Of a stretch of 64,000 nt of DNA, positions 17,579 to 25,357 are shown piece by piece. Position numbers and translations under genes: made by a program. The notes beneath the pieces are model-generated. The model was not told the DNA's origin. It worked only from the letters and a program-made list of their open reading frames with translations, and ran no database searches. Source of the DNA: Dyadobacter sp. CY347 (GTDB lineage Bacteria; Bacteroidota; Bacteroidia; Cytophagales; Spirosomataceae); contig NZ_JAKFFT010000004.1 of the NCBI RefSeq assembly GCF_021502655.1, positions 1,116,001 to 1,180,000 on the forward strand. The letters run 5' to 3'. Each line of letters begins with the position of its first letter. The first letter of the stretch is position 1.

Positions 17579-18420
17579 ATTTCAGATCCAGCATAAGTCC
17601 AGACAGCTTCCGAAGAATGATTGACGACATCTTCGGCGATGCTGCCAAGCATCAGGTGCGTAAGTCCGGTATGACCATGCGTTGACATGGCAATGATGGA
17701 AAAAGGAAGGTCCTGGGCAAATTGGACAATACCGTCTTCTTCTGTTTTGCTATGCTTCACGGTAACTACAAAATCTGTCAAACCATAAAATTTAGCAATG
17801 TTTTCAAGGCCTACTTTAAGGTCCAGATCTTTCTCTTTTGATTCAGGTGTTTTGATATATAGTAAATGAATCCGGGCTTTAAAAAAGGCTTGCAGTACTT
17901 TCACTTTTTCGATCAGCTTCTCTTTCCTTAGTCCGATCGTTGTAGGGAAAATGATGTTCTTTACCTGCCCGACCTTCTGGCTTTTATGAATCGCAAAAAC
18001 CGGCACAGGGGAGCTCCGAACGATTTTTTCAGTGTTGGAACCAACAAGCAACTCTCGGAGGCCAGTTGCTCCCTCTGTGGCCATCACCACCAGATCAATC
18101 TGATTCCGATGTATACTTTTCAGGACGGCTTGGCTTACAATGCCTTGCTCAACCACGAGCTTCATAGGTATTTTGGTTGCGCCTAGTTTTTTCTTGATTC
18201 CATCAAAGCTTGCGACGGCTTCTTGTTTTAATTCCGTCAGGATTGACATCGAGTTTACATAATAAGGATTGACTTCTAAGTCCTCAATGTAGCTTGGGGT
18301 CAGGTTAATCACATTCAAAACGGTTATTTCGCCTTCGCTTAAAGCTGCTATGTCCAAGGCAAAGCGAAGTGCCTTTTCACTGGCTGTGGAAAAATCACAA
18401 GGGACGAGTATGTTTTTCAT
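17572..18420 (-). CDS. Tandem universal stress protein (two Usp domains)
   Basis: A 282-residue protein of two UspA domains, ~1-145 and ~150-282. Each ends with an ATP-binding-type glycine loop: GATGLRELLVGSNTEKIV in the first and GHTGLTHLMLGSIAEDVV in the second. The start LVPCDFSTASEKALRFAL is the classical Usp opening. It is a cytoplasmic stress or nucleotide-sensing protein of the kind common in Bacteroidota. The last few residues adjoin the alcohol dehydrogenase fragment, so the extreme C-terminus may have been altered by that deletion, but both domains look complete. Confidence 0.85.
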   Translation of the reverse strand: MKNILVPCDFSTASEKALRFALDIAALSEGEITVLNVINLTPSYIEDLEVNPYYVNSMSILTELKQEAVASFDGIKKKLGATKIPMKLVVEQGIVSQAVLKSIHRNQIDLVVMATEGATGLRELLVGSNTEKIVRSSPVPVFAIHKSQKVGQVKNIIFPTTIGLRKEKLIEKVKVLQAFFKARIHLLYIKTPESKEKDLDLKVGLENIAKFYGLTDFVVTVKHSKTEEDGIVQFAQDLPFSIIAMSTHGHTGLTHLMLGSIAEDVVNHSSEAVWTYAGSEIS

Positions 18421-18628
18421 AAGACCTTGGTTTATTTATTTATCAAACTAATTCCAGCATAAAATAAGCAGGTTACGTAGCGGATTGCTGTGATGCAGAT
18501 TAGATCAGAAAATGATCCTGGTCACTCATCCAACTTCGGAAGTCATGCGCAACCAAAACTTATATAATTCAAACCACAGGACGGATAAGGAGCCGGTAAT
18601 AATTTTTACGTTTATTCCAGCTTCGTAA

Positions 18629-19692
18629 AACGATGCAAGCATCCCCAAACAAACCATTGGACTCGTCGGAACGGGAAATTCGGCTTTCAACCGGTTTGGT
18701 ACTAACTCAGCCACAAACATTATAAACAGCAATGGCCAGGTGGATTCCAGCATTGTAAACCGGGTCTTTAATCCGAATGAAAACAACCGGGTCAATGTGG
18801 CCCTTACTTACCGCTACGCCGACACGCTAGGACTTGAAATAAATGCCGATGCAGACTTTACACATTTCCGTAATGATTCTCCCAGCAACATTGTAAGCAA
18901 TTATATTGGCGCCAGTGGGCAGCCCTTGCTCAGCCGGCTAGTACGTTTCGAAGCAAACACCGGCATCCGGATCGGAACAATTAGAGCAGACGTTATAAAA
19001 GAATGGAAGAAAAAACACTTAAAGCTTGAAACCGGCCTAAAACATACAAATGTTGCTACTAATAATGATCTTTTGGCTTTTTCAGGTGCGGACGACCGGC
19101 TGGATATAAGCCGGACAAACCGGTTTACTTATCACGAAATCGTCAGCGCTGCTTATGCTTCCCTAAACCATTCAGTTGGAAAATGGTCCATGCAAGCCGG
19201 GATCCGTGCTGAACGAACTGCGGTTCAAGGCCGATCGTTAGACCGGTTAGGGCGCGTGATTATGAGTTTACCAAATGGTGGAGCGCTTACCTTTACGGGG
19301 CAGCAACCTGGAACCGTTTTCAGGGCAACTTCTCAGCTAACGAAGCATTCGACCAGCAGGTGTTTGCCTTTGAAGGCTATGTGCAAAATACTTTTGCTAT
19401 CTCCAGGCTGTGGCAAGCACAGGTATCCGGTTTCTGGAACGCACCGACCACTCAAACCGTCTACCGCATCGGCAGCCTGGGCGCATTGAATTTGAGCATT
19501 GAACGGAAAGTTTTAAAAGGGCAGGGCAAGCTTGCATTGAATGTTGACGATCTCCTTAATACGATGCGGTGGCGGCAATCTGCATCCTTCGGATCGCAAC
19601 AGTTCAACATTGATCGCAAATGGGAAAGCTGCCGGATTTCGATCAGGTTTGCTTACCGTTTCGGACGAAGTGAGATAAACGGTGCCCGGCAG
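18629..19692 (+). pseudogene. Decayed outer-membrane beta-barrel (TonB-receptor-like) gene
   Basis: Two plus-strand frames together give pieces of an outer-membrane beta-barrel family-3 protein. The first (open from 18629, includes NSAFNRFGTNSATNI, then LEINADADFTHFRND) runs to about 19240 and ends after MQAGIRAERTAVQGRSL. The second begins near 19240 in another frame (RDYEFTKWWSAYLYGAATWN) and ends around FAYRFGRSEINGARQ. The 5' plug and N-terminal domain are gone, and ~150-200 residues between the two pieces are missing together with a frame change. A non-functional remnant with at least two deletions. Confidence 0.7.
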
Positions 19693-19709
19693 CCGCGTGC
19701 AGACTCTGA

Positions 19710-19922
19710 CGCAAGCTTACGTTTTCAGATTCAGGGTCTGCAAATCCAGCCGCAGCACCCGAGGAAACACATAAAAAAATACCAGCCACGCCTACTTCGG
19801 ATCAGGACAGGATCTATCAGCAAGTATTAAATCTGATGAACACCGAAAAGCCTTACTTAAATCCTGACTTATCACTTCCAGACCTGGCCAGGCAAATCAA
19901 GATAAACGCCCAGACACTAAAT
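19710..19922 (+). pseudogene. Fragment of a membrane-bound AraC-type regulator
   Basis: Directly behind the beta-barrel remnant, a plus-strand frame opens after a TGA at 19707. It reads a serine/proline-rich linker, then YQQVLNLMNTEKPYLNPDLS and LPDLARQIKINAQTL. This is the well-known stretch in front of the first helix-turn-helix in membrane-anchored AraC proteins (…MxxEKPYLxPDLSLxDLAxxL). The chain then continues in frame into an unrelated sequence at about 19923, so most of the DNA-binding domain is missing. Confidence 0.65.
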
Positions 19923-20168
19923 TTCCAGCATATCAACACCGAAACCAGATCCGGCGGCACCGTCGGAGTCTTTCGACAGGGTGGCACGGATACCGAACGG
20001 GAGGTAACCATTCAATTCCTGGACCCGGAAAAAATGTACACCGTACAGGAAATTTTTGCAGGCAAGCCCGTCATCTCGGCGACCGGGCGAGAACTGGCGA
20101 CAACCGGATTTAAAGTCCGGATAGAGAAAGCATACGAAGGGAAATTATTGGAAGTGAAAGCAGAATAA
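19923..20168 (+). pseudogene. C-terminal domain fragment of a glycoside hydrolase, fused to AraC scrap
   Basis: In frame with the AraC fragment (one 110-codon frame from ATG 19836 spans both), this part reads GVFRQGGTDTEREVTIQFL, YTVQEIFAGK and a final EKAYEGKLLEVKAE. That resembles the small all-beta C-terminal domain of alpha-galactosidase-like glycoside hydrolases, where short strands of the type Y-x-V-x-E-I-F-x-G-K close the protein. The catalytic barrel is absent. No enzymatic function is possible; a chimeric peptide could be made. Family assignment is by pattern only. Confidence 0.5.
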
Positions 20169-20193
20169 ACCGTTAAATTCAAAGGCGAACAAT

Positions 20194-20420
20194 ATGGCAA
20201 AGCAGACACTCACATCAGAACAGATTAGGCAATATCACGAAGATGGTTTCTGATCCTACGCAGATTTTATGAGCCGGAAGAGGTTTCAAGGCTCTATTCA
20301 ATCGCTATCGAGGACAGCGCGATCAGCAAGAATTCGATCAATGTCAACGACAGCTCGGGCAAGCGAAGCAAGCTTTCGCTCTGGTACAAGCCGGGTAACG
20401 AGATCACTGGAAGAGATTGA
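20194..20420 (+). pseudogene. 5' fragment of a phytanoyl-CoA dioxygenase (PhyH) family gene, frameshifted
   Basis: ATG 20194 begins MAKQTLTSEQIRQYHEDGF, the typical PhyH-family start, and hits TGA at once. One missing base restores a second frame reading RRFYEPEEVSRLYSIAIED, SAISKNS, GKRSKLSLWYKPGN, again characteristic. The gene then stops near 20420, before the iron-binding HxD motif. So it has both a one-base frameshift and a 3' truncation of most of the enzyme. Confidence 0.7.
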
Positions 20421-20459
20421 AAGGTTTTTTCGCCGGTAGTCACGCAAACCGTTTATTGC

Positions 20460-21170
20460 TTAAAACGAAAAGCCCGCACGCAGTGTCAGCCGGTTGAAAT
20501 CTTCCAGCTTTTCGGCACCGAGTTGTTGCACAGATGATCTTTGGAAACGATACCCAGCCCCGATGGTGAAACCGGTATTGCCGCTGAACAGGATTTTCAG
20601 GCCAATACCTGCGGCAAATGTCGCGCCGCCTCCGAAGCGCACACTATCCACGTCATTGGAAGTTGCATTGAAGCCATAGCCGCCTTCCAGAAAATAGAAA
20701 GGTATTTTGGACCCTTTATTGGTAAAATCCCCGCGCAGGCTGAGCACGACCGGCACGAATGTCTGTACCGCGTAAAGGTCCGCTCCAACACCTATCCCGG
20801 TGTAGATCCACTGATTAAACTTATAGCCATTGGTGGTCTGAAACGAGAACGCGGAGGTTGTGACACCGTTTGAAGCCCTGTTACTCATTGCCAGCGGCCC
20901 AAGCTCCGTGTAATGGACAAACCCTTTGTTCTTATACGTCAGATTAGGATTATCAACTTTTCCGGCGATCACCGAGTCAACTTCGGTTTTTTCAAACACC
21001 CACACGCTTTTATCGTAGGTCTGAATGCTGAGTCGTGCCGAATCTTCAAGAAGTTTCCCGCGCAATACAGAACCATTTTTCAGATAAAGGCTTACCTGTT
21101 TCTCTTGCTGGCAGAAAGCGGGCGAAATGAATAATGTAAAAAGGGTCAAAAGAGGAAAAAATGATCTCAT
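20460..21170 (-). CDS. Outer-membrane beta-barrel-like exported protein
   Basis: A 236-residue protein with signal peptide (cleavage near AFC-Q). Residues ~25-75 form a small beta domain of the type K-N-G-S-x-L-R-G-K-L, often found as an Sm-like or GSDKS/OB-style unit in Bacteroidota exported proteins. The remainder alternates polar and hydrophobic residues, with many glycines and aromatics, ending LTLRAGFSF, the terminal phenylalanine expected of an outer-membrane barrel. Role unknown. It lies between two runs of gene fragments but looks intact. Confidence 0.6.
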   Translation of the reverse strand: MRSFFPLLTLFTLFISPAFCQQEKQVSLYLKNGSVLRGKLLEDSARLSIQTYDKSVWVFEKTEVDSVIAGKVDNPNLTYKNKGFVHYTELGPLAMSNRASNGVTTSAFSFQTTNGYKFNQWIYTGIGVGADLYAVQTFVPVVLSLRGDFTNKGSKIPFYFLEGGYGFNATSNDVDSVRFGGGATFAAGIGLKILFSGNTGFTIGAGYRFQRSSVQQLGAEKLEDFNRLTLRAGFSF

Positions 21171-21187
21171 ATGCGGAGGTATGTTAG

Positions 21188-21262
21188 TTAATTGTCCAGC
21201 CAGGTCTTGAATTCGTGGCTTAAATATTTGCTGACAAAAACGTCCTGGTTAAAAGCTGCAAC
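21188..21262 (-). pseudogene. C-terminal scrap of a LytTR response regulator
   Basis: The minus strand encodes FNQDVFVSKYLSHEFKTWLDN followed by a stop. This is the last strand and helix of a LytTR DNA-binding domain. It matches the end of the intact LytTR regulator at 29112-29876 at 16 of 21 residues. No upstream coding is left; the sequence ends at the fasciclin gene's terminator. A short fossil of a paralogous regulator gene. Confidence 0.65.
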
Positions 21263-21283
21263 AAGTTAAAGCAATAAAATCAG

Positions 21284-21324
21284 AAAGGGGCAGGCGGTTT
21301 TAAACACGCCCGCCCGCCCCTTTT
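21284..21324 (-). terminator. Intrinsic terminator of the FAS1 gene
   Basis: A GC-rich inverted repeat (AAAGGGGCAGGCGG against CCCGCCCGCCCCTTTT, one imperfect position) lies immediately after the stop codon at 21334, flanked by A/T runs. Confidence 0.7.
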
Positions 21325-21333
21325 CGATCAACA

Positions 21334-22278
21334 TTATGGCATTAAAACTTTATCAATTACATGCACTACACCGTTTGTGGCCAGGATGTTAGCCGCAGTA
21401 ATGTTTGAAGCGCCGCTGGTTGTGCCAACCACTTTGGCGCCGCCTGCCAGGTCAAACGTAACCTTGCCCGATGGATTGGCTGTCGCCACTTCGCCGGACA
21501 CATTAGGCAAATCGGTTGAAAACACCCTGCCCGGAACAACATGGTAGAGCAGTACGCTGGTTAGCAAAGCCCGGTTTGCGGGTGCAAGCAATGTTGCCTT
21601 CGGAGTAGTTTTGTAAAGTTCGGTAAAAGCAGCATTGGTAGGCGCAAATACGGTTAATCCGTTTGCAGAGGCAGTCGACAATGCCGTTGCAACTGCCGGA
21701 TCCGCCGCCAGCACCAGCGATACGAGCTCTGAAAAGTCTGTGTTTCCCTGTGCCACTTCGACGAGTGATTGAGTGGGAGGCGTAATGACATTGTCAATCA
21801 CATGGACCACGCCGTTTGATGCATTTACGTCGGTAGCAATCACTTTAATGTTTCCATTGATGAAAACACCGTCTGCGTTTTTGGAGAGGTAAATGTCATT
21901 GTTTGTATTTACTGTCTCAACCGCGCCACTTTTTACATCGGCAGCTTTCACATTGCCGCTGAGCACGTGCGATGTCAGGATTGGCGTCAGTGCATCTTTG
22001 GTTAAACCGTCCAAACTTGTGATGCCTGCTTTTGTAAATGCTGCATTGTTGGGAGCGAAGACAGTAAATGGGCCGGCTCCCTGTAATGTTGTGACCAGTT
22101 CTGCTTTGGTCAGCGCAGCAACTAGGGTAGAAAACTGCGGATCGGCAGATGCGACGGCAGCAATATTTCCTGTCGGTGTTACAGGATTGTTATTGTCATC
22201 GTCGTTATCACAAGCAGTAAATGAAAAAACCACCATAGCGGCGAAAAGCGACTTTGTCAGTGTTCTGAAGGTTCTCAT
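21334..22278 (-). CDS. Lipoprotein with two fasciclin (FAS1) domains
   Basis: A 314-residue protein. The signal ends with a lipobox (FSFTAC) followed by an aspartate/asparagine run, so it should be lipid-anchored, probably surface-exposed. Two FAS1 domains follow, ~40-170 and ~175-314. Each has the family signatures: GPFTVFAPNNAAF and TVFAPTNAAFTEL in H1 position, and NGVVHVIDNVI / NGVVHVIDKVL in H2 position at the domain ends. FAS1 proteins mediate adhesion or matrix interactions. Intact; a scrap of a further FAS1 gene lies at 31004. Confidence 0.9.
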   Translation of the reverse strand: MRTFRTLTKSLFAAMVVFSFTACDNDDDNNNPVTPTGNIAAVASADPQFSTLVAALTKAELVTTLQGAGPFTVFAPNNAAFTKAGITSLDGLTKDALTPILTSHVLSGNVKAADVKSGAVETVNTNNDIYLSKNADGVFINGNIKVIATDVNASNGVVHVIDNVITPPTQSLVEVAQGNTDFSELVSLVLAADPAVATALSTASANGLTVFAPTNAAFTELYKTTPKATLLAPANRALLTSVLLYHVVPGRVFSTDLPNVSGEVATANPSGKVTFDLAGGAKVVGTTSGASNITAANILATNGVVHVIDKVLMP

Positions 22279-22415
22279 AAATAAAAAATTTGGTGAAATT
22301 TTTAGATGTAATTTTTAATTACTTTCACAACGTCCGCATCTTCTTCCTTCGTTCTCGTTCCAGAGCGAACAGGAATAAATCCGGAGTGACCGGCCATATT
22401 TTCCAGCCAAAATAA

Positions 22416-23771
22416 ATGATAAAGGCATTACCAAATTCCGGACAGCCTGACACAGTGCTTTGGCAACAGCTTAAGGATGGTAGTGAACTTGCAGTCGGTG
22501 CATTAATCCGTCAGTATTTTAGTCATTTATTGGCTATTTGGCTAGCTTATTTTGCTATCCCCCTTTTGCTCTTCTTATTTCTAAGAAAGAAAAAAGAAGT
22601 ATTGCCCTTTGGACGAATATTCTGGCTGTTTATACTCTTTATTTTTTCTTGCGGCCTCACCCACTTGGCTGATAGTATTATGTTTTGGATACCGGTTTAT
22701 AGGGTAAGTGCCTTGCTGTTGTTATTGACAGCGATAATCTCTTGGGCTACCGTTATTACTTTGTTACGGCTGCTGCCGGAATTATTTGCTTTAAAAAGCC
22801 CGGCTCAGGTGGAAGCTATCATGGAGAAGCGGTTCCATGGGTTGACAGAACAACTTAAACAAAGCGAAGAGCGCTGGCAGTTTGCATTAGAAGGCAGCGG
22901 CCTAGGTGTTTGGGATTGGAATACAGAGACCAACGAAGTTTTTTTTTCAAGAATGTGGAAGGAAATGTTAGGTTACGAAAACCACGAAATTAGTTCAAGC
23001 TTTAATGAATGGGAACAGATGATCCATCCGGATGATAAACGGATAGTCTTTGAAGAAATAGAAAAGCACATTTCAGGAAATTCTCCTGCCTACAGAGTTG
23101 AGCACCGCTTAAAATGCAAAGACGGAAGTTACAAATGGATATTGACTTCTGGAATGGTTACCAGCCGTACCATTGAGGGTAAGGCATTAAGACTTGTGGG
23201 AACCCATGATGATATCAATACCTCCAAAATTCAGCAGGAAAAGCTTCGTATTAGTGAAAATACTTTTTCAAATGCATTTCACTTTTCTTCAATTGGTTTA
23301 GGCCTGGTTGCTCCGACCGGTCTGTGGTTAGATGTCAATCCGGCCCTATGCACTTTACTTGGTTATTCTCGCGAAGAACTTTTAAAGATAACTTTCCAGG
23401 ATATAACCCACCCTGATGATTTGCATATTGATTTAGACTTTGTTCAGCAGATGATTAACAGGGAAATAACCACTTGCCAAATGGAAAAGAGGTATTTTCA
23501 TAGAAATGGGCAAATTATTTGGGTACTTTTATCAGTTTCGCTTGTTTGGGAATTAGAGAATAAGCCTAAATTTTTCATTTCGCAGATTGTAGATATTTCG
23601 ACAATTAAACATTTGATGGCCGAGCTGGAGCTCAAAAATGAAACCTTACAACTAAACACTGCGGATCTGGCTGGTAAGATGCGGCAATTAGAAGAATTCA
23701 ACCGTATAGTTGCTCACAATCTAAGAGGACCAGCTGGTAATATCAAAATGCTTCTTGAAATATTACCGTAA
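22416..23771 (+). CDS. Ethylene-receptor-like PAS histidine kinase, N-terminus fused to a sigma factor, split by a stop
   Basis: Residues 1-~37 (LWQQLKDGSELAVGALIRQY) look like the start of an ECF sigma-70 factor, region 2. From ~38 the chain is a three-helix membrane domain like plant/cyanobacterial ethylene receptors: AYFAIPLLLFLF, then C79-x3-H83 in FSCGLTHL, equivalent to the copper ligands C65/H69 of ETR1, and ITAIISWATV. The upstream Asp needed in ETR1 helix 1 is not seen. Two PAS domains follow (~140-270, ~280-405) and a HisKA-like helix with His ~434 in VAHNLRGPAGN. A TAA at 23769 ends the frame there; the ATPase continues in the same frame from 23772. AT-rich against its neighbours. 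Confidence 0.7.
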   Translation: MIKALPNSGQPDTVLWQQLKDGSELAVGALIRQYFSHLLAIWLAYFAIPLLLFLFLRKKKEVLPFGRIFWLFILFIFSCGLTHLADSIMFWIPVYRVSALLLLLTAIISWATVITLLRLLPELFALKSPAQVEAIMEKRFHGLTEQLKQSEERWQFALEGSGLGVWDWNTETNEVFFSRMWKEMLGYENHEISSSFNEWEQMIHPDDKRIVFEEIEKHISGNSPAYRVEHRLKCKDGSYKWILTSGMVTSRTIEGKALRLVGTHDDINTSKIQQEKLRISENTFSNAFHFSSIGLGLVAPTGLWLDVNPALCTLLGYSREELLKITFQDITHPDDLHIDLDFVQQMINREITTCQMEKRYFHRNGQIIWVLLSVSLVWELENKPKFFISQIVDISTIKHLMAELELKNETLQLNTADLAGKMRQLEEFNRIVAHNLRGPAGNIKMLLEILP

Positions 23772-23774
23772 GAA

Positions 23775-24335
23775 GTGCCTGAAACGAGAGACAATATTTT
23801 GTTTGAAATGGTTTCCCAGGCCAGTGATAATCTTCAAGCAACATTAGAAGAGTTAATAAAAGTATTGGAAGTTCAGTTGAATAAGGATATACCTTATGAT
23901 ACCTGTAATGTAGAAGAAATCCTCAATAAAACTTTGTTAGTCTTAAAACCTCAAATACTTGAAAAGAATGTTGACATAGCAAAAGACCTGCAAGAAAATA
24001 CCATTCACTACCCGAAAGCCTATTTAGAAAGCATCATATACAATCTATTGAGCAATGCAGTTAAATATTCCCGGCCCAATGTTCGACCTTACATTATTGT
24101 TAAAACCTACTCAGAAAACGGCCAGATTTTCCTTAGTGTCAAGGATAATGGTTTAGGAATTGATTTGAATAAATACGGGGATCATGTTTTTAAATTGAAC
24201 AAAATATTTCATCAAGGTTTTGATAGCAAAGGAATTGGTTTGTTTATGACTAAAAATCAAATTCAAACTTTGGGAGGTAGTATAGTGGTTAAGAGTAAAC
24301 CCATGGATGGCAGTGAATTTGTAGTTAAATTTTAG
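23775..24335 (+). CDS. ATPase half of the PAS histidine kinase, separated by an in-frame TAA
   Basis: This is the continuation, in the same frame, of the kinase that stops at 23769. It holds the rest of the dimerisation helix (QASDNLQATLEELIKVLEV) and a HATPase domain with N box NLLSNAVKYSR, G1 DNGLGIDL and G2 SKGIGLFMTKNQ, ending GSEFVVKF. The first possible start is GTG 23775. The uninterrupted protein would be about 640 residues. It could be a pseudogene piece, an independently translated subunit, or a sequencing error in one codon. The response regulator begins four bases after its stop. Confidence 0.7.
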   Translation: MPETRDNILFEMVSQASDNLQATLEELIKVLEVQLNKDIPYDTCNVEEILNKTLLVLKPQILEKNVDIAKDLQENTIHYPKAYLESIIYNLLSNAVKYSRPNVRPYIIVKTYSENGQIFLSVKDNGLGIDLNKYGDHVFKLNKIFHQGFDSKGIGLFMTKNQIQTLGGSIVVKSKPMDGSEFVVKF

Positions 24336-24339
24336 ATAT

Positions 24340-24747
24340 ATGAAAAGAATATCTTTGGTTGGTATAATCGATGATGATAATATCTATCAGTTTATGATAA
24401 AAAAGATTTTACAGGGCACTGGTCAGGTAAATGCGATAATTTCTTTCAGTAATGGGTTAGAGGCCATAAATTATTTAATTGCTAATCAGGCAAACATTGA
24501 AATGCTTCCTGATTTATTATTTTTGGATTTGGAAATGCCTTATATGGACGGCTGGCAATTTTTGGATAGCTATATTGAGATTGGCTTTCCCAAGCTAATT
24601 ACCTTATATATTGCAAGCTCTTCAAATAGTCATGATGACATTTATAAATCTAAACAATTTACTCAGGTAAAAGGGTATTTAACTAAACCAATTAAAAAGG
24701 AAATAATAGAAGATGTTATAACAAGATTTTTAGTTGGCAAAGTATAG
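24340..24747 (+). CDS. Single-domain response regulator (CheY-like)
   Basis: A 135-residue receiver domain with no output domain: acidic pocket IIDDDN (~9-14), phospho-acceptor Asp ~63 in LFLDLEMPYMDG, conserved Ser in IASSSN and Lys ~116 in YLTKPI. Spacing of four bases after the kinase shows an operon, so the kinase should phosphorylate this protein. The type is usual next to PAS kinases in Bacteroidota and acts by protein contacts or as a phosphate sink. It looks intact although its partner kinase is interrupted. Confidence 0.85.
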   Translation: MKRISLVGIIDDDNIYQFMIKKILQGTGQVNAIISFSNGLEAINYLIANQANIEMLPDLLFLDLEMPYMDGWQFLDSYIEIGFPKLITLYIASSSNSHDDIYKSKQFTQVKGYLTKPIKKEIIEDVITRFLVGKV

Positions 24748-24865
24748 CCATTGTGAGTATGCCTTGACTGTAAATGAAAGAAATTGTTTCTATTTAAATT
24801 TATTTAGTTGGAATAGTGTTGTCTTGCATCATTTACCCTGCCAACTATATCAGCGGTAAAAGTGC

Positions 24866-25150
24866 TCAACCTGTACTCGAACGCCACTGGCTTCTTAATT
24901 CATCCTGTAACTCCGTAATCGCTTTCTTTTTATTCTGTTTGATCCGGTCAAGCCATGTTTTTGGGCCGCCATCGGGGTTGTACCTGGAACCCCAGTTAAG
25001 CATTTCCACCATGACCGGCACCAACTCGATGCCCTTGTGAGTTAAAGGGTACAGGAATTTCGAAGCGTTTTTAGGGGAGATGGCTTTTGACACAATTCCT
25101 TCATTCAAAAGTATGTTCAACTTTTCCGTAAGTGCTGCTGAGGAAATTGC
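24866..25150 (-). pseudogene. 5'-truncated HxlR-family regulator
   Basis: The minus strand reads TEKLNILLNEGIVSKAISP, FLYPLTHKGIELVPVMVEML and NWGSRYNPDGGPK, which is the winged-helix wing and C-terminal helix of HxlR-type regulators. The first half, with the conserved cysteine and recognition helix, is missing. The frame is cut at about 25150, where a plus-strand SDR scrap begins. The longest frame with a start (ATG 25120) gives only 84 residues. I infer that the original HxlR/SDR divergent pair was joined by a deletion. Confidence 0.65.
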
Positions 25151-25247
25151 AAAAACAGTATTGTATCTATCCTCTGACGCGGCAAGCTTTATTTCGGGAG
25201 CAGAGATTGCAGTTGATGGTGGTTACCATGGTTACGCATTAAAGTAA
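25137..25247 (+). pseudogene. C-terminal scrap of a short-chain dehydrogenase
   Basis: The plus strand encodes EEIAKTVLYLSSDAASFISG, then AEIAVDGGYHGYALK and a stop. This is the standard C-terminus of classical SDR enzymes (…ASFISGAExxVDGG). Nothing of the cofactor or catalytic region precedes it. It begins where the HxlR remnant of the opposite strand ends. Too short for the usual gene-length cutoff. Confidence 0.7.
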
Positions 25248-25357
25248 AATCTTTCGCTAATTCTTTTATAGAGTTTTCGCTACATTCACGTTGGTAAATA
25301 TTTTCTGTCTTAATGCAAATGGAATCGATTTCCTGATTGGTTACTTTATCATTTCTA

